Part shown: piece by piece, positions 9,212 to 18,371 of the stretch
Layout: each line of letters begins with the position of its first letter
How positions within the stretch are numbered: position 1 is the first letter of the stretch
Assembly: GCA_035341855.1 (NCBI GenBank)
Contig: DAOQWA010000008.1
Location: 35,143 to 99,142, forward strand
Source of the DNA: QQVM01 sp035341855
GTDB lineage: Bacteria > Bacteroidota > Bacteroidia > AKYH767-A > 2013-40CM-41-45
Length of the DNA: 64,000 nt
Direction of reading: 5' to 3'
Notes under the pieces: generated by a model
The model's input: the letters and a program-made list of their open reading frames with translations, nothing else
Databases searched by the model: none
What the model was told of the DNA's origin: nothing
Program-made: the position numbers and the translations under genes

Positions 9212-9514
9212 TTATATGTTCTTTAGTTCTTTTTTAGTTTTGATTTTTAACGATAAGATCCATTGATTGATCTCAATGACATCAAAGATCAATCGTTTGC
9301 CGACTTTACTATGAGGTATGAACCTATCTGAAGTCCAGTTATAGACAGTGCTTTTCGAGAATCCGTATGTTTGGCATAATTCTCCCAGCCCAATTTTCCT
9401 GGTCGTTATTTTGTCTTTAGGGGTGGAGGGATCCTGCCTCTCTGTAATTTCTTTCAATAATCTCCTGAGTTCCCCAACTGTCAGATCAATAATTCTCGTA
9501 TCGTTAGTTATCAT
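9212..9514 (-). CDS. Excisionase-like helix-turn-helix DNA-binding protein
   Basis: 100 residues from the ATG at 9514 (a TTG at 9529 would add five). The C-terminal half is a winged helix-turn-helix of the MerR/excisionase type: GLGELCQTYGFSKSTVYNW, then IPHSKVGKRLIFD and a closing INQWILS helix. Proteins of this type next to tyrosine recombinases usually bend DNA for excision or regulate island genes. The tandem 11-bp repeat at 10615-10636 is a candidate binding site. It sits between the unknown 300-residue gene and the small basic protein in one leftward run. Confidence 0.75.
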   Translation of the reverse strand: MITNDTRIIDLTVGELRRLLKEITERQDPSTPKDKITTRKIGLGELCQTYGFSKSTVYNWTSDRFIPHSKVGKRLIFDVIEINQWILSLKIKTKKELKNI

Positions 9515-9568
9515 GGCTTGAGCTGCCAAAAATAACTGATAGAGATTGAACTAAATAGTAACTTTTTT

Positions 9569-10456
9569 TTAGTTACTATCATTTATTTTCAATGGTAGCC
9601 ACTCAGCAAATTGGGAAATTGGCTTTTTACAAAGGAGTGTGTTGCTACTTATAATTTGATGAGCAGCACCTGCCGATATTGGTTTCGGTTTTGTACCTTC
9701 TGTTTGATATAAAAAAAAATGTTCAAGCCATCGCTCGGTTGATTTTGCCTTTGAATTGACAATTTGATTGCCTACTAATCTTTTAAAAGCATCATAGAGT
9801 TGGTTAGAGGCACCTAGAAAAATTAATTTACCAAGAATTGGTTTTCCTGAAAGTAATTCATTAAGTCTTTTCAAATCTTTTGAATTAAAATAGTTCAAAA
9901 AAATGTTTAGCACTTTCTCTTTATGTTGTTTGTCTTTAATCGTCACAAAAAAATCATTCGGATATGCTTTAAGTACATCCACTGGTTTAACCATATCAAT
10001 CCAGGTCATGATGCCCTTCAAAACATTTTCGCTCTTACCAGGATGATGTTTTTTAATCCAAGGGTAGACAACGCTTTCGATAAGACCAATAAATTGTTCT
10101 TTGTTTTCGGCATAGTAATTTCCTTTGAAATGTTCATACTGATAATTCAAGAATCTTGGAATCCGAATATGATCGTAATGACATAGTGTATACTCAAGAA
10201 ATATGAAATGAAAATTGTGAGTTGAAGGAATGATGATGGGGTACTTGTTATTTAAATAAAAATCAAAATCAATCTTCTCAAAGTGACAATAAGTTCTGAT
10301 ATTTTGGACGAGTCCGGATGAGAAGCGTTTTCCTTTTTTCGTTTTCAAGATTTTGTCACTCGGCATTACAATGTTCATCGCATTCAGGTCGTACATATGA
10401 ACTGAATACTTCAAAGGGGCTTTATCTTTATCCGATTTAATTTCCATTTGATTCAT
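9569..10456 (-). CDS. Unknown island protein
   Basis: About 295 residues from the ATG at 10456; another ATG at 10447 and a TTG at 10498 are possible. Mixed alpha/beta composition with many aromatic residues, no signal peptide and no transmembrane segment. I see no catalytic motif of a known nuclease, primase or replication protein. It is the first gene of the island operon, nearest the tRNA and 39 bp or more upstream of the helix-turn-helix gene, the place where small islands often keep a replication or regulatory gene. No function can be assigned. Confidence 0.5.
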   Translation of the reverse strand: MNQMEIKSDKDKAPLKYSVHMYDLNAMNIVMPSDKILKTKKGKRFSSGLVQNIRTYCHFEKIDFDFYLNNKYPIIIPSTHNFHFIFLEYTLCHYDHIRIPRFLNYQYEHFKGNYYAENKEQFIGLIESVVYPWIKKHHPGKSENVLKGIMTWIDMVKPVDVLKAYPNDFFVTIKDKQHKEKVLNIFLNYFNSKDLKRLNELLSGKPILGKLIFLGASNQLYDAFKRLVGNQIVNSKAKSTERWLEHFFLYQTEGTKPKPISAGAAHQIISSNTLLCKKPISQFAEWLPLKINDSN

Positions 10457-10614
10457 AACATTAGGTTTAAAATTAATCCAATGGTCGTCCAATGTCAACT
10501 AATTTTTAAACGTTCAATCGTAGGGGACAGTCGCCAATAAAAAGTGGGAAGGATTTATTGAATCCTATGAATCAATTTCAAAATCAAGTGAGCGGTGAGG
10601 GGAGAGAAAATTGA

Positions 10615-10636
10615 AAAATGTGTGCAAAATGTGTGC
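10615..10636. repeat. Tandem 11-bp direct repeat near the tRNA-Arg 3' end
   Basis: Two adjacent copies of AAAATGTGTGC, one helical turn apart, 52 bp from the 3' end of tRNA-Arg and upstream of the island operon. The spacing fits an operator or arm-type site for the recombinase or the helix-turn-helix protein. Confidence 0.5.
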
Positions 10637-10687
10637 AAATAAATTTCGCAGCTATTTTTTAGTGAGTGTAAGTGATTGAATTTAAAG

Positions 10688-10761
10688 TGGTCCCGACGGG
10701 AATCGAACCCATAACCTACTGCTTAGAAGGCAGTTGCTCTATCCAATTGAGCTACAGGACC
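10688..10761 (-). tRNA. tRNA-Arg (anticodon TCT)
   Basis: 74 nt on the minus strand with a 7-bp acceptor stem GGTCCTG/CGGGACC, anticodon loop CTTCTAA, T-loop TTCGATT and discriminator A. The CCA end is not encoded. Its 3' end faces the integrase island and is the likely attachment site. Confidence 0.95.
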
Positions 10762-10791
10762 TAGGTTGGTTCTTGTTTCAAAAAATGAAAG

Positions 10792-10866
10792 TCGGGGTGG
10801 CAGGATTCGAACCTGCGACCTCATGGTCCCAAACCATGCGCGATGACCGGACTACGCTACACCCCG
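10792..10866 (-). tRNA. tRNA-Pro (anticodon TGG)
   Basis: 75 nt on the minus strand, acceptor CGGGGTG/CACCCCG, anticodon stem CATGG with loop TTTGGGA (anticodon TGG), T-arm GCAGG-TTCGAAT-CCTGC. Confidence 0.95.
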
Positions 10867-10970
10867 AAGATTTTCTGAATTACTAAAAGCTTTAAGTTCA
10901 AAGCTTTTGATATGTTCAGGTGATAAAAGTAATTTTAAGAACGATCCCTGTTATGAGTAAAGTTGAGAAG

Positions 10971-11057
10971 CGGTGAGGGTGGGATTCGAACCCACGGTAC
11001 GATTACTCGTACGACAGTTTAGCAAACTGTTCCTTTCGGCCTCTCAGGCACCTCACC
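10971..11057 (-). tRNA. tRNA-Ser (anticodon GCT)
   Basis: 87 nt class II tRNA on the minus strand, acceptor GGTGAGG/CCTCACC with discriminator G, anticodon stem ACAGT with loop TTGCTAA (anticodon GCT), a long variable arm CGTACGA/TCGTACC-like, and a T-loop TTCGAAT. Confidence 0.95.
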
Positions 11058-11167
11058 TTTTGGCAGGGCGGCAAAGATAGAAATCTGATGTGAGCACACA
11101 AAACTTTTCATTGGCTTAATCAGTGTTTTTTCGCTTCATATTCAAGCTTCTGAATAATTCTTGCCAC

Positions 11168-12889
11168 TTAGTACCAAAATTTACTCGTCCAGGTCGTAGT
11201 ATTTCCGCGTTCATCAGTTACCGTTACTTCGATCGGGTGTTCATGATTCATCGGCAAAAAACTAAGATCGGCTGTCAGCATGGTACTCTTTGGATCATAT
11301 TCAAAAAGATGCCATTTGCCATCGAGTTTACCGGAGTAGGACTTAATCCCTGAAAGATCGTCAGTGATACGAACCTGCACAATGCCCCCACGGTAGCTGT
11401 TCATATCGGCCGGAACGTACTCCTTGACAACCTTTGGTGGTGTGGTATCAAGGGCAATGGCAAAAGCGCCGAATTGTTTCGGTTTAGCCGTGAGGAAACC
11501 ACCTTTCCATTCACCACCTTCAGCTTTGATTTGTCCGTATTCATGAAGAGAAATGATGAGTGCTTTGCTCATCAATGAATCTGCAATCGGTTCATAGGGT
11601 TTTATCCCTACACTAATAGGAACCTGCAATGCATCGTAAGGGTTTCCTACATGAAAAATAGAAGAGAGATAGGTCTTAGTCCTGGCTTCAGTATCGTTAT
11701 AGTAAATGTCTTCATATACAGCACCCGATGGAATCACAACATCAAGAAATTCTTTGTGAATAGCTACACCTTTGGAATAAGAAACAACAACACTGCCATC
11801 AGGAACTTTTTGAAAAGGTTCCGAAGCCAGTGTTGAAAAGGAGTGGATCAAAAAGTTAAAGATCCTTTCATTGCCATTAAAATCTTTCACCACGATCTTT
11901 ATATCATGTGAGTCATCATCGATGAAGTCGAGGTAACCGGTTTGGTTTGTGTCTCCGTACATATTCAGGAAGTTTCCCGGCAAACGAAAACATCTTTCAA
12001 TAGTTGAATTTTCACGACGCTTGCTAAGATAATCGATATGCGCATTCACCATGCGTGTATCCTTGAAATTGAAACGATCCTGCTTCCAGCTATACACCTG
12101 TGTTCCGTCAACAGAAACATCAGCAGAATAGATGCCGAGTGTTGCCATTGAAAGATCCTGTTTGTCAGTCGCTTCGAAACCTACGCCGATATAACCATGT
12201 GCTTGTATGTAATCCGGTGTATTAAGAGAAAAATGTCCGTTCATCTCCTGCATTTCGTAGGTGATGGCGCTATCAGTACGACCAACGATGCCCGCTTCCC
12301 GCATAGGAAATACCCGGACATTTTTAATTTCTGGCGGAATGTTATCCGTCACTCTCAAACCAAAAAGCAGGGGGTTGATCGGCTCTTCAGTCTCTTCATC
12401 CCGTATCTCAAAATGCAGGTGCGGTCCGGTGGTGCCACCGGTATTACCTGAATAGGCAATAACTTCTCCTTTAGTGACCTTAAAATCCTTTGACTTAGGA
12501 AAAAGTTCTATCTCAAATTTTTGCTGGCTGTACTGAGTGGTTCTGACCAGTTCATTTACCGGGGCTGTAAATTTTTGAAGGTGGCCATAAACAGTGACGT
12601 ATCCATTGGGATGTGTTACATAAAGAGCTTTGCCAAAACCATCTGCAGAAACTTTAATTCTGGAGATATAACCATCGGCTGCAGCCATAACAGGAACGCC
12701 TTCCTGCTCACCGGTTCCAAGGTCAAGTCCGGAATGGAAATGATCGTTACGGATCTCACCAAAAGTTCCTACAAGTATAAGTGGTGTGTCTAAAGGTGCT
12801 GAGAAATATCCCGTTGGATAGCTTTGTCCGTATATGGCTTCAGATAAAAGAGCCATGAAAATGAATAGGATAGAAGATTGTCGAGTCAT
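11168..12889 (-). CDS. Secreted M23 family metallopeptidase (LytM-type)
   Basis: 573 residues with an N-terminal signal peptide (about 1-21). Residues 40-170 form an M23 peptidase domain: His52 and Asp56 (HSGLD), YGHL at 101-104, and His157/His159 (GPHLHFE). All zinc-ligand and catalytic positions are intact, so it should cleave peptide cross-links of peptidoglycan. The remaining 400 residues look like beta-rich domains (for example DRFNFKD, DDLSGIKSYSGKLDGKW), probably for substrate or surface binding. M23 proteins of this length with long C-terminal beta regions are common in Bacteroidota. It stands alone between the tRNA cluster and a divergent coiled-coil gene. The specific bond cleaved cannot be told. 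Confidence 0.9.
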   Translation of the reverse strand: MTRQSSILFIFMALLSEAIYGQSYPTGYFSAPLDTPLILVGTFGEIRNDHFHSGLDLGTGEQEGVPVMAAADGYISRIKVSADGFGKALYVTHPNGYVTVYGHLQKFTAPVNELVRTTQYSQQKFEIELFPKSKDFKVTKGEVIAYSGNTGGTTGPHLHFEIRDEETEEPINPLLFGLRVTDNIPPEIKNVRVFPMREAGIVGRTDSAITYEMQEMNGHFSLNTPDYIQAHGYIGVGFEATDKQDLSMATLGIYSADVSVDGTQVYSWKQDRFNFKDTRMVNAHIDYLSKRRENSTIERCFRLPGNFLNMYGDTNQTGYLDFIDDDSHDIKIVVKDFNGNERIFNFLIHSFSTLASEPFQKVPDGSVVVSYSKGVAIHKEFLDVVIPSGAVYEDIYYNDTEARTKTYLSSIFHVGNPYDALQVPISVGIKPYEPIADSLMSKALIISLHEYGQIKAEGGEWKGGFLTAKPKQFGAFAIALDTTPPKVVKEYVPADMNSYRGGIVQVRITDDLSGIKSYSGKLDGKWHLFEYDPKSTMLTADLSFLPMNHEHPIEVTVTDERGNTTTWTSKFWY

Positions 12890-13086
12890 GCTGCAAAGAA
12901 ACGTTTTTTGAATGAAAAATTGTTAAAATGAAATGTTTTCCTTACTTATTTTGTGAAAATATCTTTGGAAAATGAAATTATTATTGCCTGATATTGTGAA
13001 CTCTGCCTGTTTATAACTTATGTGATTATTCAGATATTTTTTTAATCTTTGTACGATACCTTAGATTGATCTTAAAAGATAGCAAG

Positions 13087-13392
13087 ATGACAGACTCTAA
13101 AGCTACTTCAACAAATTTTCCGGAGCTGGAAAAGCGCGTTCAAAAATTGATATCTTTGCATGAAGAGGTCAAAGAATCCAATCAAGGTCTTAAATCCGAC
13201 ATCCGAAGATTGAAAATAGAACTCGAAGAAGAGAGAACCAAGACGACCAGGATGGAAGAAGGATACCGGAACCTGAAAGAAATGGAGAAGACCGGAAACC
13301 GCCAGAGTATTGCGCAAATAAAGAAAAGAATTAACGATATCATCGGTGAGATCGACAAAAACATCACACTGCTGAACGGACAAAATAAGTGA
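13087..13392 (+). CDS. Small coiled-coil protein upstream of zapA
   Basis: 101 residues from the ATG at 13087 (a TTG at 13066 would add seven). Almost the whole chain (20-75) is a charged heptad-like coiled coil, followed by a short C-terminal helix (IGEIDKNITLLNG). Ten bp separate it from zapA on the same strand. Short coiled-coil proteins directly before zapA are a recurrent arrangement in Bacteroidota, suggesting a division-related partner, but I know no experimental function. Confidence 0.7.
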   Translation: MTDSKATSTNFPELEKRVQKLISLHEEVKESNQGLKSDIRRLKIELEEERTKTTRMEEGYRNLKEMEKTGNRQSIAQIKKRINDIIGEIDKNITLLNGQNK

Positions 13393-13402
13393 ATCATCCT
13401 TT

Positions 13403-13714
13403 ATGGGAGAACATCAATCAATAAAGGTCTCTATTGCAAATCGCAATTATCCGCTTCGTATCACCTCTGAAGAACATGAGCGTGTTATGCAGGCGGCTGA
13501 AAATATTAACAAGCGTATCAAGGATTTTGAAGATAATTATGCTGTTAAAGATAAACAGGATCTTCTGGCCATGTGTGCGCTGCAGTTTGCTAGTGAATCA
13601 TTAAATCATCAAAATAAGGAAGGCTCTAAGCCATCTAAAGAGATGGAAGATCAGATACGTCATCTCACCCTGATGATTGATGAATACCTCGAACAAGAGA
13701 CGAATTCTCAATAA
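13403..13714 (+). CDS. zapA: Cell division protein ZapA
   Basis: 103 residues, the normal size. The N-terminal globular part matches ZapA (VSIANRNYPLRITSEEHERVMQAAENINKRI), followed by a helix around LLAMCALQFA and a C-terminal coiled coil. ZapA binds FtsZ in the cytoplasm and stabilises the division ring. It is 10 bp behind the coiled-coil gene and is followed by the 6S RNA and rny, an order I recognise from other Bacteroidota. Confidence 0.9.
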   Translation: MGEHQSIKVSIANRNYPLRITSEEHERVMQAAENINKRIKDFEDNYAVKDKQDLLAMCALQFASESLNHQNKEGSKPSKEMEDQIRHLTLMIDEYLEQETNSQ

Positions 13715-13829
13715 AGGCAACGTTCTTTGAAACTTATAATAGTTCATTGATTCGGTTTTAAAATTTTAATTGGACGGACCACATCCATGCCAATGAAAAC
13801 TTTTAGACCAATTGGATTATTTGGGATAT

Positions 13830-14024
13830 ACCCGCATTAGTTCCGATTCACTTATTAAACTCAACACTTCGATACCATTGGAGCATCAGCTCAAGGCATC
13901 TATGGCAGGCTTCACTCCTCAAAAGGAGTTCCTCTTGGAACAGAAGAAACCAGAAATTGTCAGGCAGCTCCAGCCTTGAAAAAAGGGGTTTATGGTAGTC
14001 AACGGAATTAGTGCGGGTTTTTTA
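13830..14024 (+). ncRNA. ssrS: 6S RNA (RNA polymerase-binding regulatory RNA)
   Basis: In the zapA-rny gap, bases 13830-13845 (ACCCGCATTAGTTCCG) pair over 16 positions, with G-U pairs, to 14003-14018 (CGGAATTAGTGCGGGT), closing a long hairpin of about 195 nt. A run of T (14018-14023) follows the closing stem, as in an intrinsic terminator. The length, a long-range terminal stem and the zapA-rny location fit bacterial 6S RNA, which mimics an open promoter and holds the housekeeping RNA polymerase. A TTTG at 13820-13823 could be the -7 element. The exact 5' end is inferred from the stem. Confidence 0.8.
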
Positions 14025-14096
14025 TTGCCACAAATTCTTGTCGGGTCATGGGCCCGGAAATTTAACCTCTAATAATACATACCTATAATACTGTTT

Positions 14097-15671
14097 ATGG
14101 ATAACAACGATAATCAACTACTGCTCATACTTGTAGGCATAGCAGGACTTGTCGTCGGATTACTTATATCTTATTTTCTTCTCAAGAAAGCAATGAAATC
14201 GAAAGTGGAAGAGTCGGAACAAAAAGCCCGTTCGATTATCAAAGATGCTGAGGCAGATGCTGAGGTGATGAAGAAGAATAAAATATTGGAAGCGAAGGAA
14301 AAGTTTCTTCAGCTTAAATCTGACCACGAAAAAGCAATTAGCGAAAAGGATAAGACCATCAACGCTGCCGAGAACCGGGTGAAGCAAAAGGAAGCCACAC
14401 TCGCTCAAAAAATTGAACAAACCCAACGTAAGCAGGCAGAATTTGAACACCAGCAGGCTACCCTGAAGAATCAGCTTGAAATTCTTGAAGCCAAGAAGGA
14501 AGAAGTAAGCAAGCTTCATTCAAGGCAAGTGGAACAACTTGAAAAGATCAGCGGCTTGAGTGTTGATCAGGCAAAATCTCAGCTCGTCGAGGCGCTTAAA
14601 GCGGAAGCAAAAACTGAAGCGATGTCATACATTAAAGACATCATGGAAGAGGCCAAGCTTACTGCCAATAAAGAATCTAAAAAGATCGTGATCCAAACCA
14701 TTCAGCGTGTTGCAACGGAACATGCCGTTGAAAATGCAGTCACTGTTTTTAACATTGAGAACGACGAGGTGAAAGGTCGAATCATCGGGCGTGAAGGAAG
14801 AAACATTCGTGCTCTTGAAGCGGCAACCGGCGTTGAGATCATTGTCGATGACACACCGGAAACTATTATACTCTCCGGATTTGATCCTATTCGCCGTGAA
14901 ATGGCACGCCTGGCATTGCACCAGTTGGTAAGCGACGGACGTATCCATCCTGCTCGTATTGAAGAGGTCGTGGCTAAGGTAAAGCGTCAGCTGGATGATG
15001 AAATTGTTGAAGTAGGTAAACGTACAACTATTGATCTCGGTATTCATGGACTGGCGCCTGAACTTATCCGAATGGTGGGTCGTATGAAATATCGTTCTTC
15101 TTATGGTCAAAATCTTTTACAGCATAGTCGCGAAGTGGCTAACCTTTGTGCCATTATGGCCGCTGAACTTGGCTTAAATGTTAAGCTGGCCAAGCGTGCC
15201 GGACTTCTGCATGATATCGGGAAAGTTCCGGATGATGAACCTGAATTGCCTCATGCTATTCTGGGAATGAAACTTGCAGAAAAATTCAAGGAGAATCCGG
15301 AAGTGTGCAATGCCATCGGTGCTCACCACGATGAAATCGAAATGACAAGCATTATTTCTCCTATTGTGCAAGTATGCGACGCTATCAGTGGAGCTCGTCC
15401 GGGCGCCAGAAGAGAGGTGGTTGCTTCTTATATCAAACGTCTGAAAGACATGGAAGCTTTGGCATTATCATACCCCGGAGTTGAGAAAACTTTCGCCATC
15501 CAGGCCGGTCGTGAATTACGCGTGATAGTTCAAAGTGAAAAGTTAGACGATAAACAATCTGAGGTCTTGTCTTTTGACATTGCAAATAAGATACAGACAG
15601 AAATGACATATCCCGGACAGGTAAAGGTGACGGTGATCAGGGAGACCAGGTCTGTTAATTATGCTAAGTAA
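14097..15671 (+). CDS. rny: Ribonuclease Y
   Basis: 524 residues, typical size. N-terminal transmembrane helix (about 9-28), a long charged coiled coil (30-190), a KH RNA-binding domain (GRIIGREGRN at about 227-236), and an HD domain with His343 (HSREVANL) and the His-Asp pair in LLHDIGKV (about 370-377). Membrane-tethered endoribonuclease that starts mRNA decay. All catalytic motifs are present. It follows the 6S RNA and is transcribed in the same direction. Confidence 0.97.
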   Translation: MDNNDNQLLLILVGIAGLVVGLLISYFLLKKAMKSKVEESEQKARSIIKDAEADAEVMKKNKILEAKEKFLQLKSDHEKAISEKDKTINAAENRVKQKEATLAQKIEQTQRKQAEFEHQQATLKNQLEILEAKKEEVSKLHSRQVEQLEKISGLSVDQAKSQLVEALKAEAKTEAMSYIKDIMEEAKLTANKESKKIVIQTIQRVATEHAVENAVTVFNIENDEVKGRIIGREGRNIRALEAATGVEIIVDDTPETIILSGFDPIRREMARLALHQLVSDGRIHPARIEEVVAKVKRQLDDEIVEVGKRTTIDLGIHGLAPELIRMVGRMKYRSSYGQNLLQHSREVANLCAIMAAELGLNVKLAKRAGLLHDIGKVPDDEPELPHAILGMKLAEKFKENPEVCNAIGAHHDEIEMTSIISPIVQVCDAISGARPGARREVVASYIKRLKDMEALALSYPGVEKTFAIQAGRELRVIVQSEKLDDKQSEVLSFDIANKIQTEMTYPGQVKVTVIRETRSVNYAK

Positions 15672-15761
15672 TTTTATTGATTACTAGTCTGACTCTTCAT
15701 CTGAATTTTTGAAATGAAGACAATCTCACCTGTGGATAATGGTTTGAGCATACAAACATAG

Positions 15762-16841
15762 ATGAAGATCCTAACCATCATTGGTGCAAGGCCTCAATTT
15801 ATTAAGGCCGCCGTACTCAGCCGGGCTTTCAAGGAATTTCCTTCGATTAAGGAGTTCATTGTCCACACCGGACAGCATTATGATGATAATATGTCCGCTG
15901 TTTTTTTCAAGGAGCTCGGACTACAGCAGGCAGATATCAACCTCAACATACAAGGCGGCTCCAATGCCGGGATGTTATCATTGATGATTCCGGCTATCGA
16001 GAAAATTATTCAGCAGCAAGAGCCGGACCTGGTCTTGGTTTACGGTGATACAGTCTCCACACTTGCCGGAGCTTTGGCTGCGAAAATGACGGGAATAAAA
16101 TTAGCTCATGCGGAAGCAGGTATGCGTCATGGCGACCTTTCTATTGCTGAAGAGTTTAACAGGGTACTAACTGATCAGATTTCAGATCTCTTATTCTGTT
16201 CGACGGAAACTGCACTTGAGAATTTATTCAACGAAGGTCTAAAAAGGAAAAAAGCCGAAGCTTATATGTGTGGCGACCTGATGATGGATGCAGCAATCTA
16301 TTATTCCGAACAGGCAAAAAAGAGGAAGTTAATATTAAGCGATGAGCAGAATGCAAATTATGTTCTATGTACTCTCCATCGGGCAGAAAATGTAGACCAT
16401 AAGGAAAAACTCAGGAATATACTTGAAGCATTGGATGAAATTCATACTGAGATCCCGGTAGTATTGCCTTTGCATCCACGCACAAGAAAGCAGATGAATG
16501 AATTTGGACTAACAACTACTGTACATGTTATTGAACCTGTGGGGTACATGGATATACTAAACCTCATTAAAAACTCCAAACTGGTCCTTACCGATAGCGG
16601 AGGTTTACAGAAGGAAGCATTTTATTTTAAGAAACATAGTGTGTTAATGCGTGAACAGACTGAGTGGGTTGAACTGGAACAGAATGGTTACTTGTGCATT
16701 GCTGGTAGTGATAGGATCAAAATCGTGAATTCTTTCCATGACTTGCTCAAGAAGAACTCAGCTTTCACAGAGAATTTTTACGGACAAGGTGATGCAGGTA
16801 TTAAAATTGCTGCACATATCAACAATTATGAGGATGCATGA
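15762..16841 (+). CDS. wecB: Non-hydrolysing UDP-N-acetylglucosamine 2-epimerase
   Basis: 359 residues. Motifs of the family are all visible: GARPQFIKAA near the start, HTGQHYDDNMS, VYGDTVST, HAEAGMRHGD, EEFNRVLTDQ, TLHRAENVD and DSGGLQKEA. The cytoplasmic enzyme interconverts UDP-GlcNAc and UDP-ManNAc, supplying ManNAc-type sugars for surface polysaccharides. The first residues MKILTIIGARPQ support the chosen ATG. It is about 90 bp downstream of rny and is not next to the glycan clusters at the right of the window, which may nevertheless use its product. Confidence 0.93.
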   Translation: MKILTIIGARPQFIKAAVLSRAFKEFPSIKEFIVHTGQHYDDNMSAVFFKELGLQQADINLNIQGGSNAGMLSLMIPAIEKIIQQQEPDLVLVYGDTVSTLAGALAAKMTGIKLAHAEAGMRHGDLSIAEEFNRVLTDQISDLLFCSTETALENLFNEGLKRKKAEAYMCGDLMMDAAIYYSEQAKKRKLILSDEQNANYVLCTLHRAENVDHKEKLRNILEALDEIHTEIPVVLPLHPRTRKQMNEFGLTTTVHVIEPVGYMDILNLIKNSKLVLTDSGGLQKEAFYFKKHSVLMREQTEWVELEQNGYLCIAGSDRIKIVNSFHDLLKKNSAFTENFYGQGDAGIKIAAHINNYEDA

Positions 16842-17042
16842 TATTGGAAAATTCTTTCTTTGATCAAACAAGACTCTAAATTGTTTATTAATAATGCAGC
16901 ACCGATAAAAATATTATTTTTAATTTAGTCACACACATCTACAAAATTAATTAGTACTTAAGCTCTGATTTACATTTATCTAAACCTTAAGAATCAAGTT
17001 TCAATACCAATCAATCATTGAATCCAAGAACATAATTCAATT

Positions 17043-18371
17043 ATGAAAGTTATCAGAATCGTTTTAATTGCCATGATATTCGGATCTTCCTGTCAGGCAC
17101 AGGTGATTAAAGATCATACTGAGAGATCCAAACAAATCTATGAATGGGTACTTAAAGGAGAGTTTGGAAAAGTTTGCGGTGAGTTCGATAGTACAATTGC
17201 TGCCCATGTAGATTCTGCCAAATTAGCCAAAGCATGGGTAAATTTGACAGAGAGGGTAGGAGAGTTTGTGAAAGTGACCAATATACGTATAGATAAAGAA
17301 AATGGAATCGACGTAATCGTGCATGAATCAGAATTTGAAAAACGAAAAGTCGACTTCAAAGTGATTTTTGGACTTGACGAAAAATTAAAAGGAATATTTT
17401 TTGTTCCCGAAGTTAAAAAGTACGTATTCGATGATCCAACATATTTGGATACTGCAAGTTTTTTTGAACGAAAGCGATATGTGATCACTGACAAATACAG
17501 GATGCAGGCAACGATCACTTACCCTAAGAAAGTAAAAAATCCACCTGTCGCCATTCTTGTTCATGGATCAGGGCCGAACGACAGGGATGAAACTGTCGGC
17601 AACACCAAGATCTTCAGAGACCTCGCCGTAGGACTTGCTGCACAGGGAATAGCTGTTTTGCGCTATGATAAACGTACGAGAAGTTATGGAAAGAGAATGG
17701 CCGAAGAAATGAAAAAGCTCACTGTGAAGGAAGAGACTATGGACGACGTTTTATCTGCCATAAAAACTATGAAGCATGATACTCTTATAGATTCAACAAG
17801 AATTTATTTGATAGGACATAGTTTGGGTGGAATGTTACTTCCGCGCATTGTTAAGCAAACGAATGATGTCAGTGGAATTATCATGCTCGCTGCAAATGCA
17901 AGACCTATGGAAGATCTTATGCTTGAGCAGGCTGAATATCTGGCGGGAAATGACAGCTCTGAAAAGATTACTGAGTTAATGGATAGTTTGCGGACAGCCA
18001 TCCCAAAAATTAAAAACTTAACTGCAAAAAATGAAAATGATAGTATTGGTATACTCGGGATACCAATATCCTACTGGCTCGATCTAAAATCCTATGATCA
18101 GGTAAATACTGCGTCAAGTTTAAAACTACCAATTTTTATTCTGCACGGAGAAAGGGACTACCAGGTTACTGACACAGATTTTTCTCTTTGGAAGAGCGGT
18201 CTCAAAAATTCTAAATATGTAACCTTCAGATCGTACCCAAACTCAAATCATTTATTTATAGCCGGAAAAGGAAAAAGTTTGCCTGAAGAATATGAACAGT
18301 CCGGACATATGGAAAAGCAGGTTGTTGATGATATTGCCTCCTTTATCTTAACAGGAAAGATAAGCGAATAG
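17043..18371 (+). CDS. Secreted alpha/beta hydrolase with N-terminal DUF3887-like domain
   Basis: 442 residues with a signal peptide ending near CQAQ; a Cys at its end could make it a lipoprotein. Residues about 25-125 resemble the DUF3887-type domain often found before such hydrolases. The hydrolase domain has the oxyanion motif HGSGPNDRDE, nucleophile Ser260 in GHSLGG, an acid region HGERDYQV and a catalytic His in SNHLF. It is probably a periplasmic esterase or peptidase of the S9/S15-like superfamily. The substrate is unknown. It is monocistronic, with AT-rich spacers on both sides. Confidence 0.85.
   Translation: MKVIRIVLIAMIFGSSCQAQVIKDHTERSKQIYEWVLKGEFGKVCGEFDSTIAAHVDSAKLAKAWVNLTERVGEFVKVTNIRIDKENGIDVIVHESEFEKRKVDFKVIFGLDEKLKGIFFVPEVKKYVFDDPTYLDTASFFERKRYVITDKYRMQATITYPKKVKNPPVAILVHGSGPNDRDETVGNTKIFRDLAVGLAAQGIAVLRYDKRTRSYGKRMAEEMKKLTVKEETMDDVLSAIKTMKHDTLIDSTRIYLIGHSLGGMLLPRIVKQTNDVSGIIMLAANARPMEDLMLEQAEYLAGNDSSEKITELMDSLRTAIPKIKNLTAKNENDSIGILGIPISYWLDLKSYDQVNTASSLKLPIFILHGERDYQVTDTDFSLWKSGLKNSKYVTFRSYPNSNHLFIAGKGKSLPEEYEQSGHMEKQVVDDIASFILTGKISE

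Larger units (their letters stand above)
7336..10687 (-). mobile_element. Small integrase island abutting tRNA-Arg
   Basis: Five same-strand genes (recombinase, two small proteins, a helix-turn-helix protein and an unknown 300-residue protein), AT-rich and without housekeeping functions, end at the 3' end of a tRNA gene. This is the classic attachment side for tyrosine-recombinase islands. I could not find a second copy of the tRNA 3' end to the left within the window, so the left boundary is undefined. The RHS cassettes may be cargo. Confidence 0.5.

Noticed and set aside
10560..10690. Left attachment site copy of the tRNA-Arg 3' end
   Set aside because: Looked for matching sequence to the left and found none convincing, so no second att site is claimed.
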